Shown: one piece after another, positions 1 to 12,240 of the stretch
Numbering within the stretch: position 1 is the stretch's first letter
Layout: each line of letters begins with the position of its first letter
NCBI GenBank assembly: GCA_029747015.1
Contig: JAKOGI010001350.1
Coordinates: 38,501-102,500 of the forward strand
Direction: 5' to 3'
DNA: 64,000 nt
From: Carnegiea gigantea
Taxonomy: Eukaryota > Streptophyta > Magnoliopsida > Caryophyllales > Cactaceae
Program-made: the position numbers and the translations under genes
Notes under the pieces: generated by a model
Databases searched by the model: none
What the model was told of the DNA's origin: nothing
What the model saw: only the letters and a program-made list of their open reading frames with translations

Positions 1-59
1 TTATTTAGAATTTGTCAAGAAAGGACCGTTTAGTAAGCCTTTATAGATCTTTAATACCC

Positions 60-1090
60 CGCTCTACTTGGGCCGCTCCCCCCTCCCCCCCCAAAATAAA
101 TCGGAAAAACTTATGGAGGAATAAAATACAATTTACAATAAAAACTCTGGCTTGTTGTGTGGTTAATGAAGGGCTACCTGTGGCCTCTAGATTATCCAGG
201 GATTAATAATTTGGATCCTAGATGCCCTCTTGGCTGGTTTCTTAATGAGACACATTTGCATCTTTTTAGAGATTGTCCTCTAGCTAGTGCAATTGGGGTA
301 AAAATTTTTGATCAAAATAATGACAATTTGAGTAATAATTTTTTTATTATAGAATGGATGGATTGACTAATTCTTAACCTTGATCGGAATGATAAATGGG
401 TCAGTAAGTTTTTAATTATAATGTGGGCCTCATGAAATTATAGAAGCAAATACCTTTTTGATGATGTATGTCGAAGACCTAAACCTTTTTGGAATAATAT
501 TATGCATGAGTTTAGACATACTAACATGATGACGAGTTCTCAGGGCCCTGATTACTTGAAAAACACTCTAGTTATTCTTTGGAAGGCACCTACTGAGACT
601 CACTTCAAATTGAACATTGGCTACTAGTGGAATGATGAGAAGGAAATCTATACATCTACAGGAGTCATCCTAAAAACACGCCATCACTGGTTCTGGGGAA
701 TCACCATGGTGGTCTATGACCATGATAAGGTCATGGCCATGGTGGACAGTCTTCATGAAAGCCTGAGGAAAGCTTGAGACTATAGCATACCAAAGCTTTA
801 AGTTCATATAGAAGAGGAGGCAATCAATATGTGGAGGGTGAATCAAGCAACTCGGGACCAATAGCTAATCTAGTAACAAGGATAAAGCACTAGATACGAA
901 GGAGTTGGACAGTTTGTATTTATCATGTATTGAAACAAGTTAATTTGGCTGCAAATGTTCTTGTCATGACCAACAACAAGGACCAAATGGAGCAAATGGT
1001 AGCTCCCACACTCACACCCTTGCAGATTAGGTGGGTAATTCAAGCTAATGAAGAAGCTTTGAAGATTAATGATAAGATTTAGTAGGTGTT
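60..1090 (+). pseudogene. LINE (non-LTR retrotransposon) 3' remnant: zinc-binding and RNase H regions
   Basis: This is the decayed C-terminal part of a plant LINE polyprotein. Translation near 90-300 gives the pattern typical of the zinc-binding region after the reverse transcriptase (LWRNKIQFTIKTL, then LPVASRLSR, then NETHLHLFRDCPLASAI). The reading frame shifts near position 200, and the second Cys of the usual CPxC pair is lost (CPLGW). From about 570 the start of an RNase H-like domain appears (LWKAPTETHFKLN, then STGVILKTRHHWFWG). It is interrupted by stops at about 615 and 777. The late motif YHVLKQVNLAANVL near 920-965 matches the usual 'HV.R..N..AD.LA' end. The upstream reverse transcriptase and endonuclease are outside the window or lost. 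It cannot encode a working protein. Confidence 0.75.
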
Positions 1091-1990
<900 letters not shown>

Positions 1991-2169
1991 CAGGCAATCA
2001 AAGCTATCTTCCACCACATTACGGAAGTATTATCAATCAATATGCACATAACCCGTATATGCAAAAGGCCGTAGGAGCTACGACAAAAAGAGACACCAAC
2101 AGGTAAGAAATTGAAATCGATTACATGTTATATTATTAATTCCTAATCACCAACATCATCGGCGGCAGC

Positions 2170-2633
2170 CATGGGGGAGCCATGAAAGGGCAAGGGGGTC
2201 AATTGACCCACCAGTTTTTCGAGGGAAAAAAAAATTAAATGTGAAATATTATGATGAAAACAAATAGATATAAATTAATTAGTTCCTAAATACTTCACAA
2301 AAATGTACATAGTAGAGTGATTTGTTGCTTGTTCTCAGTGTCAAATGTTATGGGTTCAACTCCTCATGTTGTCTTGTACATATTTTTCTTTTGAATTTTT
2401 GCAGGTACCCTTAAGTTTCTTTTAATTTTGTTCGTTGTACTTATTTTGAGATTAATTTTTTAAAAAGCCTGTCGAACGATAATATTATTCTTTACTTTCA
2501 AAACATAAAATCTTGTCGATTACAACTTTCTTGAATGTATTAGCTACGCACTTTATTTTTAAAATTATTGAAGTTTATATCATATGTATTATTAATCTCG
2601 TCCCCCTTGCTTTGAATTCTGGCTCCGCCCTTG
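2170..2633. mobile_element. Non-autonomous hAT-like DNA element (464 bp)
   Basis: The left end CATGGGGGAGCC and the right end GGCTCCGCCCTTG are imperfect inverted repeats (outer match CAAGGGCGGAGCC). The similarity continues inward to a shared GCAAGGGGG block. The element is flanked by 8-bp direct repeats, GCGGCAGC (2162-2169) and GTGGCAGC (2634-2641), 7 of 8 identical. An 8-bp duplication and a terminal CA are hallmarks of the hAT superfamily. The interior is AT-rich with no transposase, so it would need a transposase supplied in trans. Confidence 0.72.
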
Positions 2634-2641
2634 GTGGCAGC

Positions 2642-5117
2642 AATTTAATAATACTAGCTGATACTTATATAACCTATTACAAGCTCAATTCTACCAAAAT
2701 CCTGAAGTAGCTGTAATATTAATATTAAACACCCACCAAAACAAACCCCAAATTTCTAAGGAAAAAACAAATGTGATCTCTAACCGGTAACCACCCAAAA
2801 TAATTATGTGAAAATCTCTCCCTAGTGAGTTAGTTCATCGTCACGATGTGGCCTAGCCAGGTTGGGCATGAGGCCCATCATCGGCCCATACCGACTGTGG
2901 GGCCCAAATACAAATGACTGATGAGCCCTGCCCTGATGGCGATGATGACAACTAATAATAAATCAAAGTTAGCTTGGAATTCTGTACCGCTGAGCGACCC
3001 CACGTTACGGCCCATATTCCCCTGGCGCCCAACCCAAATTCAGTGGTCCCTCATGTGAAGGGTCTATAATCTCAAAGGCTTCCTTGCCAATTTTTCTACG
3101 ACATTTGAATCGTTTTATTTTCCTGCTCAGAACAATTACCATAATGGTAAGATGGTGATCAAGGCGGTGATCGCAGCAGCGATCAACTGTAAACACAACA
3201 CTTGTGAGTCTGGCATGGATGCATCCTCCATGGCACCTTCATACACCATCGTGCTGTTAAAGACAGCCGGTACATCTGATGATGAAGCCCCCTGCTCCTC
3301 CGATGATGATGCCTTTTGGCTGTCACATAATCGTGAGCAACCATAAGTAAATATTCATAAATTATTATTAATGCAATGAGATAAAATAGCAAAAAGGCCT
3401 ACGTATATTACAATCTCAATAATCCATGTATACATCTTTATGTACTATGTATGTCCATTAATCCTGCGATCACAACCTCATTTGGATAATTGTGAGCATC
3501 TTTCCTCATAATCATTACTAATATTAAGAAATTAGTAATACTAGACACATCAGCAATTTTTAAGGAAAAAATTATTAGTATTTAGACACGATCCAACGGC
3601 TAATAGCTGCTTGGGAATTTCGGAGATATGTTGGGGAATTGTGCGTCTCTGCACTAATTTTTAGGAAGCCAATTATCAGCGCCTCAAACAGAACACAAAC
3701 TGATAGCCGACATACTGAAATGACGCTTATACCCATGCAAGGATGCCCAGATATTTCACAAAAGGCCACCAGCATTTTAGGAAATCCAAGAAAGTGGATT
3801 CAAGCCGGCACAGTGATAAGTGGCGAATGAGTTACCGACAAGCATACAGAAGTACAGCTGAAGATTGAAGAGAGGTAAAAATTCACTGTTTCCAATTTTC
3901 TTTAAAAAAAAGGAAATTATCCGATAAAATTTTTGCTGTTGCCAACGTTCAAATTTGTCAGCTACATCATCCTTAGATCTGTACAGTGTATGTACACAAC
4001 AGCAGCACCAAAAACTGCCTAAATTCGTTTTTTTCCCCTTTTTAATCGGATGTGGTACATGATATGTATCAAATCAGACTAATTAATTGAACATCGACAT
4101 AAAGTTGTGCAAAGTAGGAAGAACTTTTGGCTTGAAAGAGTGAAATGCAAGACGCTAGATGCAACCTCTATAATTATGAAAAGCAGGAATCTGGTTGGTA
4201 AAATGAAGAAATCGATGACATCCAGGAGTAAAGTTCAAGCAAAATGGGCAATTGGTGTAGGTCCTATGTCCACTTCATGAAGCTGACACTCACAACAACC
4301 GTATGCTTTTAGTGCCTCAAAAAGACGGGAACTTACAACTTACACCAACCTGTAATACCTTGCTCAGCTGGGAAATTTGCGTTTTTAGCTGGGTTTGCAT
4401 CGTGTCCGACTTAATTTCTGTTAAATTCCGTTCATCAATTACTAAAAGATAACTGTGTCTCCCCTGATGATGGGCTTATCTTATCTGAATCATCAAAGCA
4501 GTTAAAAAAAATTGCTTCGCTAAGATAGGTATATATTCTGGAAAGATTTGTAAGAGATGATCATATGAATTTTAGCAATAGGCTGCCTACATATCAGATG
4601 GGCATGTGCGACCTAATAATGCTTTTCCAAATTTGATATATACTTCCCGGCACTACACAGAAATAACTTATTACGCTTACAATTTTAATATGAATTCCGA
4701 ACTCTTTGGCTTTCTACAACTACAAAACAATTTTATCTTTAAATTGCTGACAACATAATTACATGGATAACCAGAACCCCACGATTAAATGCTTGGGAAG
4801 GCATCTCCAACTCGGAAATTATCTATTACTTTAGAAAATCCTTCATTTTAGAAAAGATTACAAATTAAATTCTTATACAAGACTATCCCGTATGACCAAA
4901 AAAAAAAAAAAAAAAACCCATCAAACGCTTGTATAGAGATAATATCTCATAATAATATTTGAAACTGTGTTGAATCACATAGACTCTATAGAAAGGTTGT
5001 TCTCATTAAACCTTGAACACCGTTAGAAACAAAAAAAATAAGTAAATTTGATAAACAAATCTAGATGTAGAGAGAAGTTGTATAGAATTTCCTAACTATC
5101 ACGGAATCAATTATAAT
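2642..5117. other. Intergenic region downstream of the thaumatin-like gene
   Basis: No frame in this 2.5 kb resembles a known protein; the short open frames (up to about 70 codons on either strand) lack recognisable domains. Visible pieces are a GC-richer patch at about 2825-3320 and an 18-base A run near 4899. The minus-strand 3' untranslated region of the thaumatin-like gene must lie at the right end, but no single poly(A) signal stands out. Confidence 0.45.
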
Positions 5118-5993
5118 TTACCTGGTGTTAGGGGAAGGGCAAAAGGTGATGGTATAATCAGGGGAGCCTCCACAAGTGAAGGTGCTGCTTTTGTCGTCAA
5201 ACGCATAGCTGTAAGCGCGTGGGCATGCTTTCTTGAATACTGCCGAGTAGCTAGATGGCTTACACGTATCAGGCGACCCGTATTCGCCACTGCAACAGTA
5301 CTGCGGAGAGTTGAAAGCAGCACACGCGCTCCTACACGCGACTGCGCGCCTACCACCACCATCCTCATCGCTCATGACGCGCAGGTCCGACGGGCAGTAG
5401 CCGTTGAGGTCACCAACGCACCCAGTTATAGAGCAGTTGGGCCCACCACCACCCCGTGGTGTTACCGACAGTGGCAGGTTGTAGCCGTCCACAAGGCTGA
5501 TGTCATAGAAGTCCATCCCGCCGGCGCCGTCCAAGGTGAACTCGGCTAGAGTCGCCGGCGGCGTTGCGCCGGAACCGGAGCAGTCCATCTTCCCGGACCC
5601 ACAATCGCCGGTCTGGCAGGTGAATTTCCCCGTTGAAGTGTCGGTCAAGCAGAGGGTTCGACCCCAGAACCGGCCGGCCCAGCCGGATGGAATGTTGATG
5701 GCCCTAGACTCGCCTTTTTGGAGGGAGAATCCGGTGGTGCTCAGCTGCGAAACGCCGGCGTTTGAGAGAATTCCAGGCCATACTGTGTAGTCGCAGCTGT
5801 TTATTATTGTGAATGTCGCCGCCTCTCCTGCATGGCAAAATTAATTGACAATCAATTGATTTTCACATTTTATTTGGCAATTTTAATTTTGGGTCAAGAA
5901 TTGAAAAATGTTGGCGAGTTCGGAGTTGAATATGGTACCTGCAAATAGCTGGGAGAGAGAGAGGAGAGAGAAAATGAATGTAAGAGGGGCCAT
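5118..5993 (-). CDS. Thaumatin-like protein (PR-5 family), two exons
   Basis: This is a secreted PR-5/thaumatin-like protein of 254 residues, the only intact-looking gene in the window. Exon 1 (5993-5939) encodes a signal peptide, MAPLTFIFSLLSLSQLFAG. A 111-bp phase-1 GT-AG intron (5938-5828) follows, and exon 2 is 5827-5118. The mature part has all 16 family cysteines and the family signature GKFTCQTGDCGSGKMDC (residues 85-101). Acidic residues of the cleft are visible around LAEFTLDG (E114) and FYDISLVDG. The protein ends FCPSPNTR at a TAA. Family members act in the apoplast in defence and some bind or cut beta-glucans; that role is inferred here. The stop overlaps a good splice donor (CAG/GTAAAT), so an isoform with a third exon is possible. 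A TATA box lies about 140 bp upstream of the ATG. Confidence 0.93.
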
Positions 5994-6132
5994 AAATGGT
6001 AGAAAATAATAATGATGCAAGAAGAAGAGAGGGAAATGTCAGGTTAGATTGACAAAGAGCAAACTCCCTTCTTCCTCTGCGTGGGAACTATGAAGAACAA
6101 AGACCGAGAAGAGCTTTGGGGGCCGGACAGGG

Positions 6133-6140
6133 TATTTATA
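6133..6140 (-). promoter_or_regulatory. TATA box of the thaumatin-like gene
   Basis: TATAAATA on the minus strand, 140 bp upstream of the start codon at 5993. Transcription would be expected to begin about 30 bp downstream, near 6105, giving a 5' untranslated region of roughly 110 bases. Two TTGACC sequences (W-box cores for WRKY factors) lie further upstream at 6398-6403 and 6534-6539; they fit a defence gene but could be chance. Confidence 0.65.
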
Positions 6141-6730
6141 GCGTGCTAGCAATCGCCCGACGTGGAATGTTAGCACTAACTGTACCATTTTTTGCATATT
6201 CCTTTTTTTTTTGGCTTTGTTTTACCACGTAATAGTGCAACTTAAATGAGGAAAATGTTCAAAAATTGTTGGCCTAATTTATAATGGACCATAACGTTTT
6301 TGGGAATTGGAAGTGTTATTTTACGTGGGGCTGTGAAAAGATGGAAAAAAGGGAAATGACTTGCCTAATTTACCCTTATGCCAAGTGCCCACCTGGCTTG
6401 ACCCTATTCTGCTTTCCCCCACCCTTTCTTTGCTTCTTGTCGTCTCCGCCCTCCCTCTCTCTTTAGAACACAGAGACGCTCATTGAATGCAAACTTTTCT
6501 TTTTTTGGATAAAATTAATTACAAACTTATCAATTGACCATAAACTAAAATAATTACCATACATTATTGGATATAGAAGCGAACGATGTCTTGTATTCAA
6601 TTTATAAATTTGTTCTATTACAAAATTACTAAACTAAAAATTCTTTTACGATAATAGCATTAGAAATCATTCATTGGTTTATTTCAAACTGAAATCCTAT
6701 GATTAGTATAAAATTGAAATAATTAAGTAG
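6141..6730. other. Upstream region of the thaumatin-like gene
   Basis: No coding frame is convincing. The stretch holds a pyrimidine-rich segment near 6410-6465, two W-box-like TTGACC sites and AT-rich DNA. It is the likely promoter-proximal region of the minus-strand gene. Confidence 0.45.
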
Positions 6731-7600
6731 GTAGAAGTGAGCATGGCCAAGTATGAATTTGTAGGATCAAAAGTTGGATCTGGTTCCAACCGACATCGGA
6801 CTCGGTTCCAGCCGAGTCCTAGAATTTGTAGCCAGTTGGGACCGGATCCGATTTTGGGTACCTGATTCCTAATTAATGTTTTTAATTTTTCTCTCATTTT
6901 ACCCAAAGAAAATAGGGAGAGGGAGGAATTGAAGAAAGTTGAAAATTCATATATGAAGTCAGATTCCTAAAAATCAAATTATAAGGTTAAATCAAATACG
7001 CAATTCGTAGTAAAGAAGATTCACGTGCTTTAAAGTAAACTCAAAGAATTGGAGACAATGCTAATTAGAAACCCACAAATCAAGATTACATAACAAAGGA
7101 GAAACCTAAAATTTATTTTTTAATTCACTTAAACTAGAGAGAGAAAGAATGGGAAACTATTAAAATAATATAAAAACAAATATTAGTAATCAACAAGACT
7201 CACTAGGAAAAGAACCAAAGCTTGAAGGAAGAAATCCATGATGGTTTAGATGTATAAAGGGTAAGTCGCGGATAACTTGAAAGCATAAAAGAAAACAGGT
7301 TAAACTATGGTAATTGGAAGTTGGGTCTTTGTACAAAAACACATAACTTGAGGAATAAGGGTTTAGTTTTTATATTTTTTCATTAAAATTCTTTAAATTT
7401 TGACCATGCATCGGTTACTGGGTCTGAGTCCGAGTCCGGCTCCAAAAATTTCAGGACGTAGTATTGAACCCAGTTATAACCAAGTCCAAAATTTTAAAAC
7501 CGATCCCGAAACTGATCTAATCGGATCGGGTCCATACCCGCGGGACCAAACCGATTCTGGATCTGAAATCGGATACCTAGTTTTTTTGCTCACCCCTACA
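6731..7600. mobile_element. Probable non-autonomous hAT-like element (870 bp)
   Basis: The left end GTAGAAGTGAGCA is an imperfect inverted copy of the right end TGCTCACCCCTAC. Both subterminal regions are rich in short 'cggatccggttcc'-like motifs (6750-6865 and 7410-7580), a pattern common in plant hAT-derived elements that end in TAGGGGTGAGCA. Open frames across these subterminal repeats are not genes. No clean 8-bp target duplication is visible (best about 5 of 8), so the exact ends are uncertain. Confidence 0.5.
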
Positions 7601-7844
7601 AGCAAGAAATTGGACATAAATGTTCGTCTTTGTTGATCAACATATATGCCAAAATTACATTCTTTATTAATTAACATGATTTTATATAAATAGTAAAATT
7701 TTTTGCTTGAATTGTGGTTGTGAGTGACTCAATATCTTTTTAGAAGAATTAAATTAAATAATGTGATAACAGAAATTGTACACTTATGTAAATGAACAGT
7801 AATGTGAATAATAATATATGGTAAACACTGTAGGTTATTGAATT

Positions 7845-8060
7845 TTGGAGTTTAGCGGTTTAAGATTTAGGGTTTACGGTTTATGGTTTAGGATATAAAC
7901 CTTACGATCAAGGGTTTAGGGTTAGTAGTTAGGGTTAGTGGCTAGAGTACTGGTTAACGTAGTTTGTGACATACAAATTTATACATGTTAACCTAGAGGT
8001 GCGTATATAAATACCTACCTAGAATAACCCGGGAATATGATTATCACATTTTTACGAAAT
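7845..8060 (-). repeat. Telomere-like satellite fragment, inverted
   Basis: Degenerate TTTAGGG-type repeats (7850-7945) are followed by a unique-looking tail. The reverse complement of the tail matches the body of the satellite unit at about 40,400-40,480 (shared landmarks include AGGTTAACAT and the following telomere-like block). The fragment therefore belongs to the same satellite family as 17.95-19.13 kb and 37.4-40.6 kb, but in the opposite orientation. Confidence 0.6.
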
Positions 8061-8553
8061 TTAGAACATCAAAATAAAAGCCTTTCTTTACGTTGTCATG
8101 CATCATAGCTACGCACAAAAAGGAAAATAATAAGAAAGTTCATTACAGTTATAAAACAAAGGGATGTTTGTGATTTTATTATTGTATCTTACTAATTAAT
8201 TGAAATTTTATATATACATTAAATAGTAGTATGTAGAAACTAGTGCTTCTCCCGGAAAAAAAAAAAAAAAAAGAGAGAGAAACTAGTGCAACTTCTTTTT
8301 TCGACTATACTAATTTTTTAGATGAATTGTAAATGGAAAGTGTACTTTCTGGGCTAATCTTAATTGGAAAGTCTATCCATAAATAGAACAAATTTTCTTA
8401 TTTAATATCAATTCAAAAAACTAAAAGAAAAGACAAGTACATAAACAAAAAAAAAACCACTAAAGTACAAAAAGTTGAACCCAAAACCATGGTAGGGTTA
8501 GGTCTTAGGATTAAAGAGTATACGACTTAGTGTATAGGTTTATTCAACACATA
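8061..8553. other. AT-rich DNA, no gene recognised
   Basis: It includes an A-run and short GA tract near 8256-8281 and a few satellite-like words near 8470-8520. The boundary with the following LTR is approximate. Confidence 0.4.
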
Positions 8554-9957
8554 GTGAAAAGCTATTTCGAATAATATTCGGTACTAAATTGTCGTATTTT
8601 ACATGCCTCTATCACCTAGTTTTAGCTCGTGTAATAATATAATTTTTAGGATTTTTACGTGTTTTGTTTACTTTTATAGGTAATAAGTTCAATTGAGCAA
8701 ATGCTACAAAAAGGAGTAAAGAACGAACAAGAAAAGCATGAAGATCACAATGCAACAAGGGACGATGGGTAGTTGTGCCATCACCCCCTGACTGTCACCA
8801 CCACTGCAGCAAAGTAGGGGTTGGTGAGGGCTGGTTCTCGCCTAACCGATGGATTTGTCGCAATCCTTTGGTCTTCTCGCTCCTTTTTCTTCTTACTCAA
8901 TTTCTATTTAAAGGACCTTTTTGAGAGCTTTTGAGGGGACCTTTTAGAGAGGTTTGAGCTTAGCTTTAGCCATTAAAAACTCCATTAGGAGGTAATAAAC
9001 TAGCTAGATTAGGATTTTTTTGGTTGAATTTTGGGATTCAAGTATGTGAATTTTGATCTCCATTCAAACAATCACTAAGTTTTCTCTTCTCTTCCTCTCT
9101 CTATTTCATATTTTGTTTTTGTTTAGATTTTGTTGGTTTAGTTCTTGTGTTTGATTTTATTTAGTTTAAGTGTTTAGTTTTTATTGTTAATCCATGTTTA
9201 ATTAGCTTGCTAAATTAGATTAGAATCATTCTCTCTCCTCCTTAGTTCATTTTTATTTGCTTATTTGTTAGCTTAATTGTGGTTATGTTTAATTGTGATT
9301 GTGTGATGATTAGTAGCTATTTTTGTTTAGATCAGATTGCGATTACCCTCTTAATAGCTAATCAGTCTCGGATTAGGCATAACAACGCCTAATTTATGCT
9401 TTGGAACTTAGAGTGTTCTCTCATGCCTACCAAGTGAAATGTTTGAGAGAGCTTTTATCCATGTTTTAGGACGATTGACTTATGTCACAAGGTGAAGTCA
9501 ATTAGCTAATGTGAGAGAGAGGATAGCCGAGATTTGGACATGGAAATAATCTGATCCTAGCTAGGTCCGAGGGTTGCTAATCTCGTGGTCTAACTAGGCT
9601 AACCCTATAAAAGCAGATGGTTAGACTAATTAGACTAGCTTATGACCCATGAGAGAGGACTTGGGTGCTCTTCAATGGTGCAACTGACCATTTTCTAGGT
9701 TCCAGTATAGGTTGGGTAGGTTGGAACTCGCCTTAATTATTTGGTTCTACAATTGGCCCAGTCATAACTCCAAACCTCTTCTTTTGTGTTTGTCAGCTTA
9801 ATTTAGTTTATCTCTCTTTCCTTTTCACTTAGCCTAGCTTGAAAAACTTAAGCTAATCCCGATATTTGAAACCCACCTCCCAGTGGACAACACCATATGT
9901 ACCCAACAATAAACCTTGCACTTGGGATTATAAATATAACTTAAATGCTTCCTATCA
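8554..9957 (+). mobile_element. 5' LTR of an Athila-like Ty3/gypsy-related element (copy A)
   Basis: The right end is firm: CTATCA is followed after six bases by a tRNA-Asp-type primer-binding site, as in Athila/Tat-type elements. The left end is an estimate, the first suitable TG (TGAAAAGCTATTTC) at the edge of similarity in layout to the LTR at 16.6-17.9 kb. Both LTRs share an ordered set of landmarks, including a GTCGCC-type GC-rich patch, a T-rich leader and a terminal block around CAGTGGAC. The interior contains no gene. Confidence 0.6.
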
Positions 9958-9963
9958 AGTTTT

Positions 9964-9981
9964 TGGCGCCATTGCCAGGGA
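9964..9981 (+). other. Primer-binding site, tRNA-Asp type
   Basis: TGGCGCCATTGCCAGGGA differs at only two positions (both G to A) from the complement of the plant tRNA-Asp(GUC) 3' end. It fixes the plus-strand orientation of this element and the end of its 5' LTR. Confidence 0.82.
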
Positions 9982-10109
9982 GTTGATAGAGCATTTGAGG
10001 CTAGACCTTTAAAAAAAAATCCAAAAAATATTTGAAAACTCAAAAATTTGAAAAGAAAAAGAAAATCAAAATGGCTTTTTTCGATTTGCCTCAATTTGAA
10101 TGAACCTTT

Positions 10110-11000
10110 TTGGCAATACTTATCTACATTGAATGACTACCATACTTAATATGTTCATTTCACGTATGAAAAATATGAAATATGCAATGTTGTACTTGCA
10201 ATGATAACAGATGAGACTGAAGCTACCCTTGAGTCCATGTGTTACGGTGGTTTGTGCTCTTTAGATATTAATGACATGTGAGACTTGTTTGAATCTTTAG
10301 CTTCATCTCAATGGCAATGTAAAAGAGCTAGTGAGTCTTTTGAGTTCCCTTCTCGATTTCCCTATGATTTGCATGCTTAATCTCCATTTGTGGATCAACT
10401 TAAGGATCCATATCACCACCATTGTTCTTACCCTCATGTTATGTCCTTTTATTGCCAATCTTTTGACCATGACGCAAATTCTTTTCCCTATTATGATATT
10501 TTCAATGAATGCTATGCTAAAATTAATCCCATGGTAGAGACAATAAATGAACGACACACGCACTTTGTTAGTGAGGTGAGAGAGTATGACCTATTGCATG
10601 AGACCAACCCTAGGCTATCTTCCCCTTTACTTGAGGTTAATCTCTATGATGATTATGAGTCTTCTCTTCCCCTAGGGGCTGATTCTACTGTTGCTGCACC
10701 TTTGACTAGCCTAAAGGAAGTGATTGACTCTTCTTTGATCTCTTTACCATTTTTCGCTCCATCCTTGTCTAGCACACTTAGAGACATTGCCATTGGTGGC
10801 TTGACCTTACTTGCTTCTCCCCCCTTTAGCTCAGTACACGGGGTTAGAGATAGGCGAGTCTTCTAAGGGTGTTGCTAGTTTTGTTAAGGATGATTTGCTT
10901 GATTGGTCGGAAAAACCTACTCTGTTGAGTCGTTTCTTGAGGACGCTCCTCTTGGGGAGTTGTGTGGTGATGGTATGGTGGCGTTCCTAGCTTTGAACAT
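10110..11000 (+). pseudogene. Decayed gag-like ORF of Athila-like copy A
   Basis: This appears to be a broken gag gene of a plant gypsy-type element. Readable segments in order are AMITDETEATLESMCYGG (about 10,200), DLFESLASSQWQCK, then a long frame from 10,390 to 10,866. The long frame contains a decayed zinc knuckle, MSFYCQSFDHDANSF, in which the first and last Cys of CX2CX4HX4C are replaced. Stops occur at about 10,279 and 10,378, and a frameshift near 10,850 moves the remainder (GVASFVKDDLLDWSEKPTL) to another frame. No protease or reverse transcriptase follows. The protein family assignment rests on motif order and on the related gag at 32.6 kb. Confidence 0.6.
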
Positions 11001-12240
11001 ATAAACCTCACTAGTATTGAGTCACTTGACTTGACCCCTATTTCATCTCCCTCGTCTCCCACCACCCCCTCTCATTTTCATGCTTTTCATGGGTTCCTAG
11101 GTGACATTAGATGACATAATCCGTCCTTTGATGCTTATTGTGCATACCTAGATGACGTGTCTGGGAAGATCATGTGGAGCTCTTTCTTTGATCATGCTTT
11201 GATTTTTCTGTGGTGTTTGATAAGTTTAAGAGGACACTGGCTATCTTTGCTATGATCTTATTAGTGTTCTCTTATTCACATCATTTTGAGATACATGCAA
11301 CGGCATATGATAAGCTCTTGCAAGCTTTGACTACATCTGAGTTGAAGACTTGAGTATTGAGAGACAATGAGAAGTGGCAGATGCTCCTCAAGCCTCCATA
11401 GCACCATCTTAGATAGTTTAGGTACAATCAGTACTCGACTTGGTATAATTGTTTTAACTTTTCTCCCTCACTTTTGTTTTCTTTCTTTTTCTTTTGGTTT
11501 AGTTATGGATTTTAGGTTGTGTCTTTGTTGGTGATCAATATTGAGTTGAAACTTGAGATGTTGTGAAGCCAATTGATGGCTATAATCACCTTTGTGTGTC
11601 TTTTTTACATAGTTATGTTTTGTTACTGGTGGCATTATTGCATTGGTATATATTGGCTATTGGTGGTATTGGTTTTGTATGTATGTGTATCCTTCTTGTC
11701 AATTAGGTGAGGTTGTGTTTTTGGATGAGTGTGTTACCTTGTGCATATGTGTGTTTGTTTAGTGTTTTTGTGTGCTATATTTTGTTTTGTGTTTCGTATG
11801 TGTGGTTGTTGTGACTCCTCGGCTCTCATTGAGGACATTATGAGATTTAGATATGGGGTGGAGATGTTATACACCCTTTTGGAGCATATTTTTGTAAAAA
11901 TCTTTCAATTTTTGTGTAGTTTTTCTTTTTTGCTTTGCAAGACTTTATGACTTTGTGATCGGCTTTTGATCTTTAATAGCTTGGTTACTAGCTTGTATAT
12001 AGGTAGAACATGCATGATAGAACACTTATCTACAACGTAGTTTTCGGTTTTTCATAATAAGCCTATTTCACATGTGTGGTTTTATGGCTACCTTGTACAC
12101 TTGACCATTGACTTTTGGTGTTAGTTGTTGAAATTTGGGTTTTCGAACATTCTACTTGGTTAACAGGCTTTCGGCTTTGTAGCTCAAATGATAAAAAGAA
12201 AGAAAAAGAAAAAATATGGTTACAAAAGTAAGCTTAACTC
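11001..12240 (+). other. Non-coding interior of Athila-like copy A
   Basis: This stretch lies where pol would be in a full element but has no polymerase motifs. A short decayed segment near 11,210-11,350 (VVFDKFKRTLAIF, then DKLLQALT) matches the equivalent part of the element at 33.85-33.98 kb. The motif CATTGAGGACATTA at 11,827-11,840 and a later block near 12,048-12,100 recur in the other Athila-like copies at the same relative place. Confidence 0.5.

Noticed and set aside
3005..3392. Short overlapping frames on both strands as small genes
   Set aside because: No domain, no clear promoter or splice context, and heavy overlap between opposite strands.
5111..5790. Frames at 5,111-5,368 (minus) and 5,536-5,790 (plus)
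   Set aside because: They are shadows of the thaumatin-like exon 2 in other frames.
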